From NCBI RefSeq assembly GCF_016522535.1, contig NZ_JAEHOI010000006.1:1-64000 (forward strand): a stretch of DNA of 64,000 nt. The letters are read 5' to 3'. Below the pieces are notes generated by a model. The model had not been told where the DNA came from and did no database searches. It worked only from the letters and a program-made list of their open reading frames with translations. This document shows, piece after piece, positions 60,408 through 64,000 of the stretch. Position 1 is the first letter of the stretch. Every line of letters starts with the position of its first letter. A program made the translations under genes and the position numbers. The stretch comes from Leucobacter edaphi (GTDB taxonomy: Bacteria; Actinomycetota; Actinomycetes; Actinomycetales; Microbacteriaceae).

Positions 60408-62564
60408 TCAGCGCTCTCGGCTGCGGCGAGCGCGGGCCACGGCGAGGGCCGTGAGCGCGAGCCCGAGCCCGCCCCACAGGACGAGCAGCACCGCGGCGCC
60501 GCCGACGCCGGAGGCGTCCATCGCGATCGCCTGGAATCCGCCGAGCGCGGATCCGATCGGGCTCGCGTCTCCGAGCGCGGCCAGGGGACCAGGCACGGTG
60601 GAAACGATCCCCACGGCGAACGCCACGACCAGCAGAGCAAACGCGAGGAACCGGCCGAAACCGCCGAGCAGCGCCGACAGTCCCTGCACCAGCAGGGAGA
60701 ACGCCACCCCGGCGAGCAGGGCAAGGCCGAAGAACGCGGCCCCCTTCCCGAGGTCGTAACCGAGCGCGATCGGCAACACGATTCCGGCGATCGCGCCCTG
60801 CAGCGCACCCAGCCCGATCGCGGGCAGCGCGCTGCGCAGCGTGATCGCGCCGACCCCGCGGGCAGCGTCCCTGGTGCGGCGCCACAGCGGCGACAGCACG
60901 AGGAACGCGGCGAGCGCTCCCGCCCACAGGGCGATCCCCGCGAACAGCGGTACCCCGGAGGAGTTGAAGAGTTCGTCGCTCCCGCCCTCCGCCTTCACTG
61001 AGGTAACGGCGTGATCGGCCAGCGTGTTCCGCTGCGCCTCGGAGTAGTCGGGGATCCCGCTCGCTGCCGCGCCCAGGCCCTTCGCGAGATCCTTCGACCC
61101 CTTCGCCGACTGTTTCGCACCGTTCGCGAGCTCCTTCGCACCGTCCGCGAGCTCGGGCGTCTTCGCGGCGAGCGCCGCGGTACCGGAGGAGAGTTCGGAT
61201 GCGCCGCCCGCGAGCTGCGAGGCGCCGCCCGCGAGCTCCGAGACACCGCCGGCGACCTTGGCGGCACCGTCCGCCGACTGGTGCGCGCCCGTCGCGAGCT
61301 GCTGCCCCTTCGCCGCGAAGGTGTTGAGGCCGCCGCCGAACTGCTCGAAGCCATTGGCGAGTGCCTGCAGCTGTTTGAGTTTCTTGGTGGGGTCGCCACC
61401 GCTCCCGCCGATGCCACCGGGTTGGCTCCCAGCGGCCGCGATCCGCTCCTGCATCTCTGCCGCGCCAGCCTGCACTTCTCCGATCCCACCGCTGATCTGC
61501 CCAGAATCTCGGGTCAGCGTGTCGGTCATCTCGTTGCAAAACTCGGGGGTCGCCCCGGAGGTGCGGCACTGAGCGTCAAGATAGGGAACGTGCGCCTTGA
61601 GCGACTCGGACCCGGCCATCGTGGTCCCGATGCCGTTGGCGATCCGTTGGGTCGGGCCCTTGAGCTCCTGCACAAGACTGGCAATCCACTGCGACAGCTT
61701 CGTGAATTCCGCGACGGCGGATCGTACACCGCCGAGCATCTCCTGGTAGCTCTTCGCGAGATCCCGCGCGCCGTTCGCGTACTCCGTGACGCCGTCCGCG
61801 ATCTTCGCCTGCCCGTCCGCGGCCTGTTGCGCGCCGTCGGCGAGGGTCCCAGCGCCGCCCGCGAGGCTCCCCGCGCCGTCGGCGAGGGTGCCGGCGCCGC
61901 TCGCGAGCTGCTGGGTGCCGTCGGCGAGCTGGGTGGTCCCGTCGGCGAGCTTCGTGGTGCCGTCGGCGAGCTGCGTACCGCCCGCCGCGAGCTTCCCGGC
62001 GCCGGAGGCGGCGTCCGAGATCCCGGTGTGGAGCTTGTTCATGCCGACGAATACGTTGCCGACGAACTGCGATCCGAGTTTCTGATTGAGCATGCTCGTC
62101 GCGGTCTGGGTCACGATGCTCGACAGCGCCGAGTCGATGAGCCGGCCGCGATCGCTCTCCGCGATCTCAATGCGCGCGGTCTGCACCTCATCCGGGCCCT
62201 TGCTCGCCGAGGTCGCGGCCGCGGAGAAGTTCTCGGGGATCGTCACGGAGGTCGCGTAGCGGCCCTCGTCCATGCCGGCCTTCGCGTCCTCCGCGTCGGT
62301 GAGCACCCACGTGAAGTTCGTCTCGGCGTCCCCCGCGATGAGCTCGCTCGCGAGGACGCGGCCGAGCGGCACGAGCTGGCCGTCCACCTCAACGGGCTTG
62401 TCCTCGTTGACGACGGCCGCTGTGACCTGCTCGAGGCGGTCGGTCGGCTGCCACAGACCCCACAGCAGCACGCCAGCCACCGTGAGCGGCACGAGCAGGA
62501 GGCCGAGAATCGTGGTCCAGCGCACGGGCTTGCGTCCGCTGAGGCGTTCGAGCGGAGCACTCAT
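60408..62564 (-). CDS. YhgE/Pip family ABC-2-like membrane protein (second copy)
   Basis: A 718-residue relative of the protein at 25993, with one N-terminal helix, a very long extracytoplasmic coil and five to six C-terminal helices. The coil shows repeated 7-residue periods, GTTKLADGTTQLADGTQQ and more, over about residues 175-275, and again at 430-500. It overlaps the MMPL gene stop by 4 bp (ATGA), so both are translated together, probably as an envelope export system. No ATPase is next to it, unlike the first YhgE locus. Confidence 0.88.
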   Translation of the reverse strand: MSAPLERLSGRKPVRWTTILGLLLVPLTVAGVLLWGLWQPTDRLEQVTAAVVNEDKPVEVDGQLVPLGRVLASELIAGDAETNFTWVLTDAEDAKAGMDEGRYATSVTIPENFSAAATSASKGPDEVQTARIEIAESDRGRLIDSALSSIVTQTATSMLNQKLGSQFVGNVFVGMNKLHTGISDAASGAGKLAAGGTQLADGTTKLADGTTQLADGTQQLASGAGTLADGAGSLAGGAGTLADGAQQAADGQAKIADGVTEYANGARDLAKSYQEMLGGVRSAVAEFTKLSQWIASLVQELKGPTQRIANGIGTTMAGSESLKAHVPYLDAQCRTSGATPEFCNEMTDTLTRDSGQISGGIGEVQAGAAEMQERIAAAGSQPGGIGGSGGDPTKKLKQLQALANGFEQFGGGLNTFAAKGQQLATGAHQSADGAAKVAGGVSELAGGASQLAGGASELSSGTAALAAKTPELADGAKELANGAKQSAKGSKDLAKGLGAAASGIPDYSEAQRNTLADHAVTSVKAEGGSDELFNSSGVPLFAGIALWAGALAAFLVLSPLWRRTRDAARGVGAITLRSALPAIGLGALQGAIAGIVLPIALGYDLGKGAAFFGLALLAGVAFSLLVQGLSALLGGFGRFLAFALLVVAFAVGIVSTVPGPLAALGDASPIGSALGGFQAIAMDASGVGGAAVLLVLWGGLGLALTALAVARARRSRER

Positions 62565-64000
62565 CGCGCACCCCCTTCCGGGTTGATCGGGTTGTTGGAC
62601 GTGGTGGGCCCGTCCGGGCCAGGGGCCGCGTGCGCCCCGGCGAGGGCGGGAGCCGGGCCGTGCGGCTCAGCGGCGGCCGCTTCCCGGCCGCCCTGCGCCT
62701 CCCGAGCGGGCTGCACGAGCTCGGTACCCGCGGGGAGGAACGGTTCGACAGCCCCGCGCTCGCCGAGGACCACGAAGGTGAGCGGCGCCGCGCCCCGGTG
62801 CTGCGCCTCGACATTCGCGGCGGCGATCCCCGATCGCAGCGCGTCGAGCCGCTCACCCGTGACGGGCGCGTGCGCGGCGTCGCGCAGATCGAGCAGCACG
62901 AGTGCCGGCTGATCCTGCAGCGTCTCGCGCAGCGATTCGACATCGGTCCAGGCCGCTCTGCCGCGCAGCGATCCCGCGCGCTCGGGCAGGAGCAGGCCGT
63001 CAACGGTCATCGTCCCGGCGACGATCGCGCCGCGACCGGTGACCGCCTCGGCGAGCGGCAGCGAGACGGGGTCGCGCGGATCGAGCAGCAGCACCGCACC
63101 GCCGGGGACGCGCAGCGCGTCGACGCGCAGGTTCCCTGGCAGGAGCAGGCGATCTGCCGCGATCGCGGCGTCCGGCATGTCCTCGGGCCAGTTCGCGTGG
63201 GCGAGCTCGCGCGCCAGGCCCTCGCCCTCGACGTCGAAGGACGGCAGGATCTTCGCGAGCCAGCGCGGCATCCACCAGGCGCGATTCCCGAGCAGCGACA
63301 GCACCGCGGGCACGAGGGTCATGCGGACGATGAAGGCGTCGACGAACACGCCGACGGCCAGGCCGAACGCGATCACCTTGATGCTCGGATCGCCCTCCGG
63401 AACGAACGCCGCGAACACCGCGAACATGATGAGCGCTGCGGCCGTGACGACCTTCGCGCTGCCCACGAAACCGCGCTGGATCGCCTGCTGGGCGTCCGCG
63501 CCGTGCACGTACTCCTCGCGAATGCGGGACACGAGGAACACCTCGTAGTCCATCGCGAGCCCGAACAGCACGCCCATCAGGATGATCGGCATGAAGCTGA
63601 GCACGGGGCCGGGCTCGTGCACGTTGAACAGCGCGGCGCCCCAGCCGAGCTGGAAGACCGCGATCACGGCACCGAACGCCGCGCCGACGGAGAGCAGGTA
63701 GCCGAGCGTCGCCTTGATCGGCACCCAGACCGAGCGGAACACCATCGCGAGCAGCACGAGCGACAGCCCGACCACTAGGATCCCGAACGGCACGAGGGCC
63801 TGCAGCAGCATCTGCGAGACGTCGATCCCGACCGCCGTGAAGCCCGTCACCGCGAGACTCACGTCGTACTTCTTCTCCCACTCGTCGTGCTTATCGCGGA
63901 GCGCCTGCACGAGCTCGGCGGTGCTCTGCGCGTGCGGTCCCTCCTCCGGCTCGACCTGGATGATGCCGGTGTCCGCGCCCTGGTTCGGGGTCGCGAGCGG
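62561..64000 (-). CDS. MMPL/RND transporter, cut by the window edge
   Basis: The last 479 codons of a larger gene: the reading frame is open to the edge at 64000 and begins mid-protein (an in-frame GTG at 63908 is not a real start). The C-terminal five-helix bundle has the motif GLAMDYEVFLVSRIREEY and a late helix pair, then a soluble tail of about 230 residues with VLLLDPRDPVSL and LVLLDLRDA, followed by a disordered Pro/Ala end. The soluble tail is not part of the basic MMPL fold and its function is unknown. Coupled to YhgE by a 4-bp overlap. Confidence 0.9.
   Translation of the reverse strand, partial: PLATPNQGADTGIIQVEPEEGPHAQSTAELVQALRDKHDEWEKKYDVSLAVTGFTAVGIDVSQMLLQALVPFGILVVGLSLVLLAMVFRSVWVPIKATLGYLLSVGAAFGAVIAVFQLGWGAALFNVHEPGPVLSFMPIILMGVLFGLAMDYEVFLVSRIREEYVHGADAQQAIQRGFVGSAKVVTAAALIMFAVFAAFVPEGDPSIKVIAFGLAVGVFVDAFIVRMTLVPAVLSLLGNRAWWMPRWLAKILPSFDVEGEGLARELAHANWPEDMPDAAIAADRLLLPGNLRVDALRVPGGAVLLLDPRDPVSLPLAEAVTGRGAIVAGTMTVDGLLLPERAGSLRGRAAWTDVESLRETLQDQPALVLLDLRDAAHAPVTGERLDALRSGIAAANVEAQHRGAAPLTFVVLGERGAVEPFLPAGTELVQPAREAQGGREAAAAEPHGPAPALAGAHAAPGPDGPTTSNNPINPEGGAR

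Overview
The window is about 68-70% GC in most places, is densely coded on both strands with many 4-bp ATGA overlaps, and encodes class Ib ribonucleotide reductase (nrdHIEF), MMPL and YhgE/Pip exporters and DesK/NarL-type two-component systems. Many starts lie 6-7 nt after a TANNNT hexamer with no Shine-Dalgarno sequence, the signature of leaderless actinobacterial mRNAs. Together this points to an actinobacterium, most likely Microbacteriaceae (Leucobacter-like). No rRNA, tRNA, CRISPR array, transposase or integrase was found.

Layout. 0.1-5.1 kb: an MHS-family permease, a divergent PucR/CdaR-type regulator, a convergent M20 hydrolase and a TetR regulator. 5.3-14.4 kb: a Pr6Pr membrane protein, an acyl-CoA ligase, a sensor kinase/response regulator/membrane protein operon, a second PucR-type regulator followed by an ArgE/DapE-like M20 hydrolase, a small HhH protein and a DUF1345 protein. 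14.4-17.3 kb: an MMPL exporter divergent from a MarR repressor, with repeats between them. 17.3-21 kb: a lower-GC island with a Fic toxin, a VbhA-like antitoxin carrying the SxxxEG inhibitory motif, and a single-chain DUF262/DUF1524 (GmrSD-like) protein.

21-25.3 kb: nrdF, nrdE, nrdI and nrdH with a NrdR box upstream of nrdH. 25.3-34.3 kb: a hypothetical protein, a TetR / degenerate ABC-ATPase / YhgE operon under a 30-bp palindrome, rlmH with an aminotransferase, an ABC exporter and a lipoprotein. 34.3-35.4 kb: three small overlapping minus-strand ORFs bracketed by ~68-bp direct repeats, the most unusual element here. 35.4-38.4 kb: a CPBP protease-like protein co-transcribed with a kinase/regulator pair. 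38.5-45 kb: a YbaK-type deacylase, two tandem paralogous membrane-anchored esterases, a thiamine-binding protein, cytidine deaminase and a Na-type ABC exporter.

45.2-53.4 kb: a third kinase/regulator pair, followed by a predicted structured RNA element in the convergent gap; two GNATs, a YCII protein, an MFS exporter with an ArsR regulator, a DUF1684 protein and a lipoprotein esterase. 53.5-64 kb: a YtcJ-like amidohydrolase, a monoglyceride-lipase-like hydrolase, two small AT-richer genes, a lipoate-protein ligase, a hypothetical protein coupled to a quinone oxidoreductase, and a second YhgE protein coupled to an MMPL exporter that runs off the right edge.

The general picture is a chromosomal region rich in envelope export, signalling and hydrolase genes, with two likely acquired segments (17.3-21 kb and 34.3-35.4 kb).
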